From Ferrovibrio sp041906005 (GTDB lineage: Bacteria; Pseudomonadota; Alphaproteobacteria; Ferrovibrionales; Ferrovibrionaceae): a DNA stretch of 64,000 nucleotides. Made by a program: the position numbers and the translations under genes. The stretch covers positions 3,162,001-3,226,000 of the forward strand of contig NZ_JAYRJY010000001.1 of the NCBI RefSeq assembly GCF_041906005.1, written 5' to 3'. Below, piece by piece: positions 14,026 through 22,444 of the stretch. Position 1 is the stretch's first letter; each line of letters opens with the position of its first letter. The notes beneath the pieces are model-generated. The model was not told the DNA's origin and ran no database searches. It saw only the letters and a list, made by a program, of their open reading frames with translations.

Positions 14026-17000
14026 ATGGCAAGAAGGCACGACAGGCAACCTCTCGCGAGCCGGCATCGTTCGGTGCGCAGTGGTGTCGCTGGCCTAGCA
14101 ATGGCCGGCGCCCTTGGCCTTTTATCGCCAGCGATCCTGGCCCAGACCGAACCGCAAACGAATACCCCTCCGGTTGGCCGACCGCTTGCCGCGCCGCCGC
14201 AGCCGGCCGGAACGCCTGCAACGACCCCGCCGCAGGCCGCTCCTCCTGCCCGTTCTTCTCCTGTGCCGGCTGCCCCTGCGCCGGCGGCCGGCTCGGCTGT
14301 CCGTTTGCGCGCCGGCGAGCATCCCACCTACACACGGCTGGTTTTCGATTGGCCTCAGCGGGTCGATTTCGATGTCGCGACCGAAGGCGGCCAGACCTCG
14401 ATCCGTTTCGCCAGTCCGCAGCCCGTGGATCTGGGGCGCTTGCCGCAGTTCCCGCCGCGCAATGTCAAGAACCTGGCCTGGCGCGCCCAGGGTGACGGCG
14501 GGATCGTCAGTTTCGCCGTTCCGGAAGGGGCCAGTGTCAAATCCTGGCGCGATGGCGCGAAGGTCGTGGTGGATATCACACCGTCGGCAGAGTCCAAGCC
14601 GGCACAGGCCGAAGCGAAGCCGGCGCCGAAGCCTGCGGAAGCAAAGGCGCCTGAAACCAAGACCCCTGAAACCAAGGTTGCGGAACCCAAGGCCCCCGAG
14701 CCCAAGGCCCCCGAGCCCAAGGCCCCTGAGCCCAAGGTGGCGGAGGCGAAGCCGGCCGCGCCGGCTGCCGCGCCTAAGGCACCGCCTGCACCAGCCTCGG
14801 CTCCGGTACAGCCCCCGGCGGCTTCACAGGTGGCACCCGCGGCCGCAGGCGTTCCGGCTGCCGCGCCGCTTGCGACCGTACAAAGCGCGCCGTTGGGCAC
14901 CTTTATGCCCGCGCCGCCGACCGGGCCGATCACCGGCGAACCGCTGGTGCCCGGGGTGGATTCCAGCCGCACCGGCCCGCTGTTGAATTTCCCGTGGACG
15001 CGCCCGGTCGCAGCAGCGGCCTTCCTGCGCAACGGTAATCTGTGGCTGGTTTTCGATCGCTCCGCCAATGTCGATTTGCGTCCGATCACGACACGCGACT
15101 GGAGCGGCGCCATCAATGGTGTAGAGCAACTCCCCATCCCGGGTGTCACCGTGCTGCGTCTGGCCGTGCCCAGCGGCACCACGGCGAATTTCACGCGCCG
15201 CAATACTGGTTGGCAGATCGGTATCAACACGATCCAGCCCGAGCAGTTGGTTCCCAAGGAAACGGCGTCTGGTGCCATGGTCGACGATGCGGAATCGCCG
15301 CGCAATCGACCGCAGGAAATCGACGTGCGGCGCCAGCTTGATGCCGATGGCGGCGCGCGGCTGTTCTTTGCGGCAAACGATCCGTCGCCGCAACTGGTCA
15401 TCCCCGATCCAGAGACAGGCGATATGCTGACGGTGGTGCCCTATGCCGGTGCCAATGGCGGCGTATCCAGCCGCCGCGATTTCATAGAACTCAGCGTGTT
15501 GCCCAGTTTCCAGGGCTTCGCGCTTGAGATGCATGCCGACAATCTGGATATCCGGCGTTATCCGCGCGGTATCGAGATCGCTTCGCCCAATGGCCTGTCG
15601 CTATCGGCGCCGCGCGGCGCCGACCCGAAGAGTGGCACGCTCGACATCCTGCAGTTCAGCGAATGGCGAAAAGTCGAGGGCAAGACCTATGCCGAGCAGG
15701 AAGAAAATCTGCTGCGTCGTATCGGTCTCAGTCCGACCGGCCAGCGCCAGCAGAATCGCATGGCCTTGGCCCAGTTCTATGCCGCTAACGATATGCAACC
15801 CGAGGCGCTTGGCGTATTGGCCAAGGCCCGGGCCGAACAGCCGGACCTGGAACGCGACAAACTCTATCGCGCGCTGCGTGGCATCGCCTATTTGCGGCTC
15901 GGTCGCTTGGCCGATGCGGCCAACGATCTCGATTCCAAGGTTTTCGACGACGATCCGGATGTGCTGGCCTATCGCGGCATGCTGGCCGCCGAGCGGGACG
16001 ACTGGCCGGCGGCCCGGCGGGCCTTCTCGCTCTCGGGCGCCGCGGTCGCAAAATTTCCTCCCGACCTGCGCGCCAATCTGCGCCTCACCATGGCCCGCGC
16101 CTGGCTAGCCGGTGGCGATATCGCGGCGGCCACCGCCGAATTGCAGGCGCTGGATTGGGATTTGCTGACCCGCGGCCAGGCTGCTGAAGGCAATTATGTG
16201 CGCGGCCTGCTGGCCGATGCCACCAACAAGCCGGAAGACGCGATCCGCTATTTCGATCTCGCGGCGGGCAGTGGCGACCGCAGGGCGCGGGCATTGGCCG
16301 AATTCGCCAAGACCGACATGATGCTGACTCGCAAGCTGATCGACGTGCCGCAGGCGATCGAACGCATGGATCAGCTGCGCTTTGCCTGGCGCGGTGGTCC
16401 CTATGAATTCAATCTGCTGCGCAGGTTGGGCGAGTTGCAGTTTTCCACCGGTGATCTGCGCGGCGGCATCACGACCTTCCGCCAGGTCGTGAAGTATTTC
16501 CCGAAGTCGCCGGAAGTGCCTCTGCTCAGCAAGCAGATGAGTGACGAATTCGCCAAGCTGTTCCTCGATGGCGGTGCTCAGGCCCTGCCGCCGCTGACCG
16601 CGCTGGCTTTGTATTACGATTATCGCGAACTCACGCCGGTTGGACCGGAAGGCGATGAGATCATCGGCAAGCTGGCCGACCGCCTCGTTTCGGTCGATCT
16701 GCTCAATCGCGCCGCCGAGCTGCTTGAGCACCAGATCACCTATCGCCTGCGTGGCGAGGACCGTTCCAAGGCCGGTGCGCGTCTGGCCGTGGTGTATCTG
16801 CTCGACCGCAATCCCGATGCCGCGCTGAAGTCGCTGCAGAATACCCAGATGCCGAATTTGTCCCCTGCGGTGGTGCAGGAGCGCCGCCTGCTGGAGGCGC
16901 GGGCTCTGGGCGACCTCGACCGTTTCCCCGAGGCCCTCAATCTGCTGGGGCAGGACCAGAGCCCCGAAGCCCGCAGCCTGCGTGCCGACCTGCACTGGCG

Positions 17001-17352
17001 TGCCAAGGACTGGATTGCCTTTGCCCGCGTGGTCAGCCTGACGCTCGGCAATCGCCATGCCGACCCGGCGCCTTTGAGCCCCGACGAGCGCAAGCAGGTG
17101 CTGCAGCTTGGCGTGGCCTATTCGTTGACCAACGACATTGCCGCGCTGACCGATCTGCGCAGCAGATACGAAGCGAAATTCCGCGATACACCGGATGCGC
17201 CGGCTTTTGCCGCCGTTGCCAGCACGGTCACCCGGGCGGCTGGGGATCCGCGTGAACTGGCCGCCACGATCGCACAGATCGGCCAGTACGAAGCCTTCAT
17301 GAGTCGTTACCGTGATCGCGTGGCCAAGGGCGGCCTCAGCGCGATCAACTGA
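14026..17352 (+). CDS. large exported tetratricopeptide-repeat protein
   Basis: This protein of about 1108 aa starts with an Arg-rich n-region and a hydrophobic core (SGVAGLAMAGALGLLSPAILA), a likely signal peptide. A Pro/Ala-rich segment follows, then an AMIN-like beta region (about 90-185), a low-complexity Lys/Pro/Glu/Ala linker with seven tandem 5-residue units, a second beta region with a GTTANF-containing segment (about 310-560), and TPR-type helices from about residue 560 to the end. It is probably a periplasmic or envelope scaffold. The position between a CheY gene and fliP suggests a link with motility; the function is unknown. The GTG at 13984 is rejected because of the promoter. 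Confidence 0.75.
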   Translation: MARRHDRQPLASRHRSVRSGVAGLAMAGALGLLSPAILAQTEPQTNTPPVGRPLAAPPQPAGTPATTPPQAAPPARSSPVPAAPAPAAGSAVRLRAGEHPTYTRLVFDWPQRVDFDVATEGGQTSIRFASPQPVDLGRLPQFPPRNVKNLAWRAQGDGGIVSFAVPEGASVKSWRDGAKVVVDITPSAESKPAQAEAKPAPKPAEAKAPETKTPETKVAEPKAPEPKAPEPKAPEPKVAEAKPAAPAAAPKAPPAPASAPVQPPAASQVAPAAAGVPAAAPLATVQSAPLGTFMPAPPTGPITGEPLVPGVDSSRTGPLLNFPWTRPVAAAAFLRNGNLWLVFDRSANVDLRPITTRDWSGAINGVEQLPIPGVTVLRLAVPSGTTANFTRRNTGWQIGINTIQPEQLVPKETASGAMVDDAESPRNRPQEIDVRRQLDADGGARLFFAANDPSPQLVIPDPETGDMLTVVPYAGANGGVSSRRDFIELSVLPSFQGFALEMHADNLDIRRYPRGIEIASPNGLSLSAPRGADPKSGTLDILQFSEWRKVEGKTYAEQEENLLRRIGLSPTGQRQQNRMALAQFYAANDMQPEALGVLAKARAEQPDLERDKLYRALRGIAYLRLGRLADAANDLDSKVFDDDPDVLAYRGMLAAERDDWPAARRAFSLSGAAVAKFPPDLRANLRLTMARAWLAGGDIAAATAELQALDWDLLTRGQAAEGNYVRGLLADATNKPEDAIRYFDLAAGSGDRRARALAEFAKTDMMLTRKLIDVPQAIERMDQLRFAWRGGPYEFNLLRRLGELQFSTGDLRGGITTFRQVVKYFPKSPEVPLLSKQMSDEFAKLFLDGGAQALPPLTALALYYDYRELTPVGPEGDEIIGKLADRLVSVDLLNRAAELLEHQITYRLRGEDRSKAGARLAVVYLLDRNPDAALKSLQNTQMPNLSPAVVQERRLLEARALGDLDRFPEALNLLGQDQSPEARSLRADLHWRAKDWIAFARVVSLTLGNRHADPAPLSPDERKQVLQLGVAYSLTNDIAALTDLRSRYEAKFRDTPDAPAFAAVASTVTRAAGDPRELAATIAQIGQYEAFMSRYRDRVAKGGLSAIN
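14641..14745 (+). repeat. seven tandem 15-bp units encoding a Lys/Pro/Glu linker
   Basis: Seven consecutive 15-nt units of the form CCCAAGGCCCCCGAG encode variants of P-K-A-P-E. Two units (14686-14715) are identical and the third differs by one base, so the tract is still young and open to slippage in frame. Confidence 0.85.
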
Positions 17353-17364
17353 GCGTGTTTGGCC

Positions 17365-18126
17365 TCAGCGGCCGAGGAAGCTTTCCACCAGCGCGGCGCA
17401 GACCAGGTTCCAGCCGTCGACCAGCACGAAAAAGATCAGCTTGAAGGGCAGGGAGATCATCACCGGCGGCAGCATCATCATGCCCATCGACATCAGCACC
17501 GATGCCACCACCAGATCGACCACGATGAAGGGTATGAACAGCAGGAAGCCAATCTCGAAGGCGCGCTTCAACTCGCTGATCATGAATGCAGGCACCAGCA
17601 CGCGCAGCGAAATCGCTTCGGGACTGGCGGGTGGCGGCAGGCGGGCAAAGCCGCTGAACAGCGCGAGGTCTTTTTCGCGGACCTGACCGCGCATGAATTC
17701 ATGGAATGGCGCAATGGCGCGGTCGAAGGCGACGCGCTCGTCGATCTGCTCTTCCATCAGGGGCTGGATGCCGTCGGCATAGGCACGCTCCAGTGCCGGC
17801 TGCATGATGAAGAAGGTCAGGAACAGCGCCAGGCTGATCATCACGGTGTTCGGCGGCGTGGCCTGGGTACCCAGCGCGCTGCGCAGCAGCGACAGCACGA
17901 CGACGATACGAACGAAACTGGTGATGACCACCAGGATAGACGGCGCCAGCGCCAGGACGGTGGTCAGGGCGACCAGCTGGATGACCCGCCCGGTCAGGCT
18001 TCCGCCCTGGCCCAGGTCGATGGAAACCGATTGCGCCATCAGCGAAGACGGCATCAGCAGGAAAAACCCGGCCATGGCCATGGCCAGGCCCAGGGTGGCG
18101 CTCTTGACGATCCAGCGGTTACGCAT
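17365..18126 (-). CDS. fliP: flagellar type III export gate protein FliP
   Basis: This 253-aa protein forms the core of the FliP5-FliQ4-FliR1 export gate. It has a cleavable signal-like N-terminus, then VIQLVALTTVLALAPSILVV and TSFVRIVVVLSLLRSALGTQ, a periplasmic segment, and the C-terminal MGMMMLPPVMISLPFKLIFF. The ATG at 18126 overlaps the fliO stop by 8 nt. fliQ and fliR lie elsewhere in the window on the opposite strand, so the gate genes are split between two operons here. Confidence 0.96.
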   Translation of the reverse strand: MRNRWIVKSATLGLAMAMAGFFLLMPSSLMAQSVSIDLGQGGSLTGRVIQLVALTTVLALAPSILVVITSFVRIVVVLSLLRSALGTQATPPNTVMISLALFLTFFIMQPALERAYADGIQPLMEEQIDERVAFDRAIAPFHEFMRGQVREKDLALFSGFARLPPPASPEAISLRVLVPAFMISELKRAFEIGFLLFIPFIVVDLVVASVLMSMGMMMLPPVMISLPFKLIFFVLVDGWNLVCAALVESFLGR

Positions 18127-18478
18127 TGCGGTCGTGTCCCTGTCGGCCTGGCACACGCAGAGTCGGCCAGCCGCTGCTGGCGTCTTCGGCACCGCCGGCG
18201 TTGTCCTCCGGCCTGAGGGCCGGGATACCGGTTTCAATCACCACATCACCATGGCTGCCAAGCAGCAGCAGGTGTTCGGTGTCGTCGCGGCGCACGAGAA
18301 CCAACCGGCGCGCGCCGTCCAGCGGCATGCTGTCGACCACGCCGATGCGCTGGCCCGGCCGCCATTTGCCAAAACGGGCGCTGCCCGAAAGGGCGCGGGC
18401 GCCATAATAGAACAGGGCCAGCAGAATCAGCAGACCACCGAAGGCGATCGCCACTTGGGTAAGATTGATGCTGTCCAT
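18119..18478 (-). CDS. fliO: FliO-like flagellar biosynthesis protein
   Basis: This 119-aa protein has a single membrane helix (about residues 9-28) followed by a small cytosolic domain with GQRIGVVDSMPLDGARRLVLVRRDDTEHLLL, the conserved FliO pattern. FliO is a chaperone that stabilises FliP during assembly of the export gate. The end overlaps fliP, as in many species. Confidence 0.85.
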   Translation of the reverse strand: MDSINLTQVAIAFGGLLILLALFYYGARALSGSARFGKWRPGQRIGVVDSMPLDGARRLVLVRRDDTEHLLLLGSHGDVVIETGIPALRPEDNAGGAEDASSGWPTLRVPGRQGHDRNA

Positions 18479-18582
18479 GCCGGTTCCCTGATTGCGCGTT
18501 ACTTTGGTGGCGCCCCCCGAGTCGGGTCAAGCCGATACGATCTCATGCTCCGGACCATGCTCTGAACCAGGAACCCGGCTCG

Positions 18583-18888
18583 TTATTCAGGCAGGGCCTT
18601 GCCCTGGCTGCGATAGATGTAGCTGAGGATCTCGGCCACGGCGGCGAAGGCTTCGACCGGGATCAGGGCGTCGATATCCAGCTTGGACAGGATTTCGACC
18701 AGATCGGAATCCTGCCGCACGGTGATGCCGTGATCCAGGGCGATGCGCACGATCTGGTCGGCGATATGCCCCTGTCCGGAGGCCACCACCCGGGGGGCGT
18801 CGTCGCGCTTGGCGTCATACCCCAGGGCGACGGCTTTGCTGCGTGGGGCCGGCTTGCCGGGCGGGGAGGAGAACGGGGGCTGGGCCAT
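18583..18888 (-). CDS. FlhB C-terminal-domain-like protein (FhlB/FlhX type)
   Basis: This 101-aa protein aligns with the cytoplasmic C-terminal domain of FlhB: AVALGYDAKRDDAPRVVA, then ADQIVRIALDHGITV and PVEAFAAVAEILSYIYRSQG. It has no membrane part. The NPTH autocleavage motif, present in the full flhB of this window, is absent, so it corresponds to the part after the cleavage site. Such proteins can substitute for the FlhB tail in substrate switching. An N-terminal Pro/Ser-rich extension precedes the domain. The ATG at 18888 is preferred over an upstream Met. Confidence 0.82.
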   Translation of the reverse strand: MAQPPFSSPPGKPAPRSKAVALGYDAKRDDAPRVVASGQGHIADQIVRIALDHGITVRQDSDLVEILSKLDIDALIPVEAFAAVAEILSYIYRSQGKALPE

Positions 18889-18948
18889 GGGTCGGATCGG
18901 GCCATATCGTGAGGCAGGGGGCTTGCGACATCCTATCACGGCTCCCGG

Positions 18949-18963
18949 TTAACCGAATCTTTA
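18949..18963 (+). promoter_or_regulatory. CtrA-like box TTAA-N7-TTTA before flgB
   Basis: TTAA (18949-18952), seven bases, then TTTA (18960-18963) matches seven of eight consensus positions of the CtrA site. It lies 84 nt upstream of flgB, the first gene of the flgBC-fliEQR-flhB run, a class II operon in related bacteria. Confidence 0.5.
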
Positions 18964-19046
18964 CGGCTGGGGGCCAGTCTGCCAGCCAGTGGCAAAGGCC
19001 AGCCCGGCTCAGCTAGGCCGGCCCCGCCCTCGATAAAGGATATGGC

Positions 19047-19463
19047 ATGGATCTCGACCGCATCAGCCTGCTGAAGGCGATCACCCGGCGCATGGACTGG
19101 CTGGGCGAGCGTCAGCGCGTGCTGGCCGAGAACATCGCCAATGCCGACACGCCGGGCTATAAGCCCAAGGATCTCAAGCAGGTAGGCTTCAGCGAACTGG
19201 TCCGTAACAGCCAGCTCGGCATGGCCGCCAGCGCTACCCAGCCGGGTCATTTCCGCGGCCTGGGCACGCGCGGCAGCGATACCTGGAAGACCGAACGCGG
19301 CAAGGGGACTTACGAGGCCTCGCCGAACGGCAACGAGGTCAACCTCGAACAGCAGATGATGAATGTCGCCGAAACCCAGGCCGACCATTCCCTGATAACC
19401 AACCTTTACCGCAAGCAGGTCACCATGCTCCGCAAGGCGATCGGCACCGGCGGCCAGCGTTAA
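19047..19463 (+). CDS. flgB: flagellar proximal rod protein FlgB
   Basis: This 138-aa proximal rod protein carries the rod motif LAENIANADTPGYKPKDL at about residues 28-45 and a C-terminal helix with VNLEQQMMNVAETQADH. AAAGGA lies 6 nt before the ATG. flgC follows after 28 nt. It starts a long operon that runs to flhB and perhaps cckA. Confidence 0.96.
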   Translation: MDLDRISLLKAITRRMDWLGERQRVLAENIANADTPGYKPKDLKQVGFSELVRNSQLGMAASATQPGHFRGLGTRGSDTWKTERGKGTYEASPNGNEVNLEQQMMNVAETQADHSLITNLYRKQVTMLRKAIGTGGQR

Positions 19464-19491
19464 TCTCCGCAGCGGATACCGGAGGCGATCC

Positions 19492-19902
19492 ATGGAACTG
19501 AAAAATGCCATGAAAATCTCGGCTTCGGGCATGCGTGCCCAGGGCGAGCGTCTCAAGACCCTGGCGGAAAACATTGCCAATGCCGACTCCCTGGCGAAGA
19601 CGCCCGGCGGCGATCCCTACCGTCGCAAGGTTGTCAGTTTCAAAAGCGAGCTCGACCGCGCCACCGGCGCCAATATGGTCAAGGCCCAGCCGCCGAAAAC
19701 CGACAAGTCGGATTTCGAACTGAAATACGATCCCGGTCATCCATCGGCCAACGCCGATGGCTATGTGAAAATGCCCAACGTCAAGACCGTGATCGAGATG
19801 GCCGACATGCGCGAAGCTCAGCGCACCTATGAGGCCAACCTCAACGTGGTCGATTCGGCCAAGCAGATGATCACCCGTACGGTTGATCTGCTGCGGAACT
19901 GA
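19492..19902 (+). CDS. flgC: flagellar proximal rod protein FlgC
   Basis: This 136-aa rod protein has the N-terminal signature KISASGMRAQGERLKTLAEN followed by IANADS, and the C-terminal MPNVKTVIEMADMREAQRTYEANL helix region. Length and order (flgB-flgC-fliE) are standard. Confidence 0.97.
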   Translation: MELKNAMKISASGMRAQGERLKTLAENIANADSLAKTPGGDPYRRKVVSFKSELDRATGANMVKAQPPKTDKSDFELKYDPGHPSANADGYVKMPNVKTVIEMADMREAQRTYEANLNVVDSAKQMITRTVDLLRN

Positions 19903-19925
19903 TGCCGGCGAGAGGAGACTGAACC

Positions 19926-20225
19926 ATGGCCGATCTTCGCGTAGGCAATCCCCTTTCCGGGCTGGCGGCCTCTCTGGCCACCGGCGATGCCAGCAAGGTT
20001 AAAGCCGGTGGCGGTTTCGGCGACATGCTGGGCGAGGCCCTGCAGCAGGCCGTGGATGCCTCGAAGCAGTCCGAGGTCACCTCGGCCAGGGCCGTGGCCG
20101 GCAAGGCCGATGTTACCGACGTGGTGACGGCCGTGACCAATGCCGAAGTCGCCCTCGATACGGTGGTGGCGGTGCGCGACCGCGTCATCAACGCCTACCA
20201 GGAAATCATGCGTATGCCGATCTGA
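19926..20225 (+). CDS. fliE: flagellar hook-basal body protein FliE
   Basis: This 99-aa protein joins the MS ring to the rod and is the first rod-type export substrate. The family pattern is visible as FGDMLGEALQQAVDASKQSE and the closing ALDTVVAVRDRVINAYQEIMRMPI region. The gene lies 23 nt after flgC. Confidence 0.94.
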   Translation: MADLRVGNPLSGLAASLATGDASKVKAGGGFGDMLGEALQQAVDASKQSEVTSARAVAGKADVTDVVTAVTNAEVALDTVVAVRDRVINAYQEIMRMPI

Positions 20226-20288
20226 CCCGCATACCCCTCTGGGGTTGCGGCAGACAATGCGGTATGGTCGGCGGCAGAGGGCGAATCG

Positions 20289-20555
20289 ATGACGGCCGTC
20301 GAAGTTGTAGATGTTATGCGCGATGGGATCTGGGTTCTGATCAAGGTGGCTGGGCCCGCCATGATCGTCAGCCTGGTGATCGGTATTGCCATCTCGCTGT
20401 TCCAGGCCCTGACCCAGCTCCAGGAACCGACCCTGACGTTCGTGCCGAAAATCCTGGCGATCTTTGGCACCCTGATCCTCACCATGCCATTCATGATCGG
20501 CACCATGATCACCTTCATGGAGCAGATCGCCATCCGCATCGCTGGCCTGCAATAG
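20289..20555 (+). CDS. fliQ: flagellar export gate protein FliQ
   Basis: This 88-aa two-helix membrane protein is part of the type III export gate. It has the usual GPAMIVSLVIGIAISLFQAL and TLTFVPKILAIFGTL segments. The first helix covers about residues 16-38 and the second about 52-75. fliR begins 12 nt after the stop. Confidence 0.96.
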   Translation: MTAVEVVDVMRDGIWVLIKVAGPAMIVSLVIGIAISLFQALTQLQEPTLTFVPKILAIFGTLILTMPFMIGTMITFMEQIAIRIAGLQ

Positions 20556-20566
20556 CGGGGCGGGTC

Positions 20567-21331
20567 GTGCTGCAGGATTTCGTCGCCGGCAATATCTACG
20601 CTTTCATCCTGATATTCTGCCGGCTCGGCGCGGCCATGATGGCGCTGCCGGCGGTTGGCGAGACATCGGTGCCTGCGCGCGTGCGCCTGACCATAGCCCT
20701 GCTGATTGCTGGCCTGTCGACCCCCATTCTGGGGCCAAGCCTGCCGCCGCTGCCGGCCCAGCCGTTCCAGCTTGCCTTCCTGATCGTCACCGAAGTTGGC
20801 TTTGGCCTGGCGTTGGGGCTGATTTCGCGCCTGATCATGTCGGGCCTGCATGTCGCCGGCAGCATCATCGCCATGCAGGCCGGCCTCTCGGCCGCCCTGT
20901 TCTTCGACCCTAACCAGGGATCGCAGAGCGCGCTGCTCAGCAGCATGATGGTTTTTCTGGGCATCGCCCTGATCTTCGCCACCGACCTGCATCTGCTCGC
21001 CCTGCAGGCGGCTTACGACAGTTATGTGCTGTTCCCGCCACTGCGGGTGCCGGCCTTCGGCGATTTCGCCAACGTGGCGACGGATCTGGTCGCCTCCAGC
21101 TTTGCGGTGGGCACCAAGATGGCGGCGCCGTTCATCGTCTATGGCATCATATTCAACGTCGCCCTTGGCCTGCTCAATCGCCTGATGCCCACGCTGCAGA
21201 TTTTCTTCATCATGCAGGCGCCCCAGATTGCCAGCTCGCTGTTCGTACTGGGCTTCTCGCTGGCGGCAATCGGCCTGATGTTCACGACGCGCTACGAGGA
21301 ACTGATGGCGCAGTTCCTCGCGCCGCGTTAG
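20567..21331 (+). CDS. fliR: flagellar export gate protein FliR
   Basis: This protein of about 254 aa, the normal FliR length, closes the FliPQR gate. It has multiple hydrophobic segments and the conserved FCRLGAAMMALPAVGE near the N-terminus, AGLSAALFFDPNQGSQ in the middle and NRLMPTLQIFFIMQAPQI near the end. No ATG fits, and the GTG at 20567 gives the standard start. The open frame upstream belongs to the fliQ region in another phase. Confidence 0.93.
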   Translation: MLQDFVAGNIYAFILIFCRLGAAMMALPAVGETSVPARVRLTIALLIAGLSTPILGPSLPPLPAQPFQLAFLIVTEVGFGLALGLISRLIMSGLHVAGSIIAMQAGLSAALFFDPNQGSQSALLSSMMVFLGIALIFATDLHLLALQAAYDSYVLFPPLRVPAFGDFANVATDLVASSFAVGTKMAAPFIVYGIIFNVALGLLNRLMPTLQIFFIMQAPQIASSLFVLGFSLAAIGLMFTTRYEELMAQFLAPR

Positions 21332-21340
21332 GAGGCGGAG

Positions 21341-22441
21341 ATGGCCGAAGACGCCGATCCAGACTCCAAAACCGAAGACCCTTCCGGCAAACGGCTCGAA
21401 GACGCGGCGAAAAAGGGCAATATCGCCAAGTCGCAGGAAATCGGCCATCTGTTCATCTTCCTGGCCGCCGCACTGCTGCTGTGGCTGATGGGCGATGTGA
21501 TGTCGCGGCGTGTGATCGGCTCCACGCTGGTCTTTTTCGAGCAGCCGCATCGCATCCCGATCGATCCCAGCCACCTGACCCGTTTGGCATTGGACCTGAT
21601 GCTCGACGTCAGCATGGTGATCGGCCCGGTGCTGGGGGTCTTCGCCGTATTCAGCCTGGCGGCCAGCATCATGCAGAACCCGCCCCAGTTCACGCCCGAG
21701 AAGATCAAGCCCGACATCAGCAAGCTTTCGCCGATGGCCGGCCTGAAGCGCATCTTCTCGGTGCCGACCGCAATCGAATTCGTCAAGAACCTGGCGAAGG
21801 TCTGCATCATTGGCGCCATTCTGTTTGCGATTCTGATGCCAGAACTCGACCGGCTGGAGACCCTGATCGATCTTGATCTCGCCGTCGTGTTGTCCTTCTG
21901 CGCCACCATCGTGCTCAAGTTGCTGGGTTCGCTGATCGCCATCATGGCGGTCGTGTCGGTCGCCGATTACCTGTACCAGCGCTACAATTTCATGAAACAA
22001 CTCCGCATGACCCGCCAGGAGGTCAAGGACGAGCATAAGGAAACCGAAGGCGATCCGATCATCAAGGCGCGCTTGCGCCAGTTGCGCATGCAGCGCGTGC
22101 GCAAGCGCATGATGGCGGCGGTGCCCGAGGCCAGTGTCGTGATCACCAACCCGACGCATTATGCCGTGGCCCTGAAATACGAGGCGGGACAATCGGAGGC
22201 CCCGATGGTGGTGGCCAAGGGTGTCGACGTGCTGGCGCGGCGCATCCGCGAGATCGCCACCGAGCACGACGTTCCCATCGTGGAGAATCCGCCGCTCGCC
22301 CGTGCGCTCTATAAGGTGGAACTCGACCACCCGATCCCGATCGACCATTACCGCGCCGTGGCCGAGGTGATCAGCTATATCATGCGGCTGAAGGACGGCC
22401 TGCAGGCCCGTTACGAGCCCAAGGTCGAGACGATCGAGTAG
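21341..22441 (+). CDS. flhB: flagellar export switch protein FlhB
   Basis: This 366-aa protein has an acidic N-terminal tail (EDADPDSKTEDPSGKRLEDA), four membrane helices (about 34-52, 88-110, 150-168 and 183-208) and a cytoplasmic domain with the autocleavage motif N270-P271-T272-H273 (VVITNPTHYAVALKY). Cleavage between Asn and Pro changes export from rod/hook to filament substrates. A second, NPTH-less copy of the C-terminal domain is encoded at 18.6-18.9 kb. cckA starts 3 nt after the stop. Confidence 0.97.
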   Translation: MAEDADPDSKTEDPSGKRLEDAAKKGNIAKSQEIGHLFIFLAAALLLWLMGDVMSRRVIGSTLVFFEQPHRIPIDPSHLTRLALDLMLDVSMVIGPVLGVFAVFSLAASIMQNPPQFTPEKIKPDISKLSPMAGLKRIFSVPTAIEFVKNLAKVCIIGAILFAILMPELDRLETLIDLDLAVVLSFCATIVLKLLGSLIAIMAVVSVADYLYQRYNFMKQLRMTRQEVKDEHKETEGDPIIKARLRQLRMQRVRKRMMAAVPEASVVITNPTHYAVALKYEAGQSEAPMVVAKGVDVLARRIREIATEHDVPIVENPPLARALYKVELDHPIPIDHYRAVAEVISYIMRLKDGLQARYEPKVETIE

Positions 22442-22444
22442 CGG

